From: Neptunomonas antarctica
Lineage (GTDB): Bacteria; Pseudomonadota; Gammaproteobacteria; Pseudomonadales; Balneatricaceae
Assembly: GCF_001305295.1 (NCBI RefSeq)
Contig: NZ_LJSI01000026.1
Location: 1-64,000, forward strand
DNA length: 64,000 bases
Reading direction: 5' to 3'
The notes under the pieces were generated by a model. It was not told where the DNA came from. It was given only the letters and a program-made list of their open reading frames with translations, and searched no databases. Of this stretch, positions 63,759 to 64,000 are shown one piece after another (positions within the stretch are counted from its first letter, which is position 1; every line of letters begins with the position of its first letter). The translations under genes were made by a program, and so were the position numbers.

Positions 63759-64000
63759 TTATAATTCTATAGATCGATCATCACGAAAATGCTTTATTAC
63801 TCTAAATTTTATTGAAGTATTGTCATAGCTAATAACTTCAATACGAGCACCTTTATAATTTATGAAATTAGATTTTTTCATATCATATTCAACATTATTA
63901 GTGAAAGCGTTTCTTGCCGAATCATTAGAGAATTCACGGTAAGATATATTTATTTTTTCACCTACAGAACCGTTATATATAAGTGTTTGCTGAAATGCCT
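63759..64000 (-). CDS. Cassette-borne hypothetical protein, C-terminal part
   Basis: A partial gene running off the window: at least 80 codons, ending IKFRVIKHFRDDRSIEL. The frame has no internal stop and reads like a beta-rich small protein (FQQTLIYNGSVGEKINISYREFS...NNVEYDMKKSNFINYKGARIEVI). I recall similar short hypothetical proteins from gammaproteobacteria, often with a lipoprotein or signal leader, but no function. Its stop is 9 bases before the attC-like site, so it is probably an integron cassette gene. Confidence 0.65.
   Translation of the reverse strand, partial: AFQQTLIYNGSVGEKINISYREFSNDSARNAFTNNVEYDMKKSNFINYKGARIEVISYDNTSIKFRVIKHFRDDRSIEL

Overview
The window looks like a chromosomal segment of a heterotrophic gammaproteobacterium, most like marine or haloalkaliphilic Oceanospirillales-type bacteria. 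The reasons are moderate GC, a NasT/NasS-controlled assimilatory nitrate regulon of the Pseudomonas/Azotobacter type, a TeaABC-like TRAP transporter, a PEP-CTERM protein, and gltX next to tRNA-Ala(GGC). The placement is inference; no rRNA is present.

Layout. 0.3-1.8 kb: xylulokinase. 1.8-5.7 kb: a possible peptide-modification locus. It holds one polypeptide fusing a GlcNAc-type glycosyltransferase, a PqqD-like domain and an HprK-like kinase; a divergent 68-residue peptide with a Tat-like leader; and an NTP_transf_5 nucleotidyltransferase. 5.7-11.7 kb: a decayed island between a ~96-bp direct repeat made from the 3' end and terminator of tRNA-Ala. It has a wrecked tyrosine integrase beside one repeat, Rhs, GNAT, IS and UbiH-family remnants, a lipoprotein and a PEP-CTERM protein. 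12.0-15.5 kb: DUF211, VIT1/CCC1-type transporter and P-type ATPase operon. 15.7-17.2 kb: gltX.

17.4-30.9 kb: nitrate assimilation, with nasT-nasS, nasFED ABC transporter, NarK-type MFS carrier, a PP2C-kinase fusion, an FAD/NADH oxidoreductase and nirBD. The nitrate reductase nasA lies apart at 46.4 kb. Four leaders (before nasF, narK-like, the nirB operon and nasA) end in intrinsic terminators sharing a CAAWGGCG box, as expected for NasT antitermination. 31-34 kb: an HD-GYP protein and a chemoreceptor. 34-44.3 kb: a catabolic island with a TeaA-like TRAP system, M24 and M20 hydrolases, an EutA-like racemase-fold enzyme, a divergent Lrp regulator and a diaminopropionate ammonia-lyase; an ectoine-like or N-acyl-diamino-acid substrate is inferred. 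44.8-46 kb: MscS channel and a 35-residue membrane peptide.

49.7-59.9 kb: a translationally coupled operon for a group 3b NAD(P)-linked [NiFe] hydrogenase (beta, CRP-domain protein, gamma, delta, alpha, protease) and hypA-F-C-D-E, with no hypB and a zinc-ribbon-less HypA. 59.9-64 kb: integron debris (truncated intI, an attI-like junction, a Coa1-domain gene, a good attC site and a cassette-like gene running off the window), a Sel1-repeat protein and a deleted duplicate of the 3' end of nasA.
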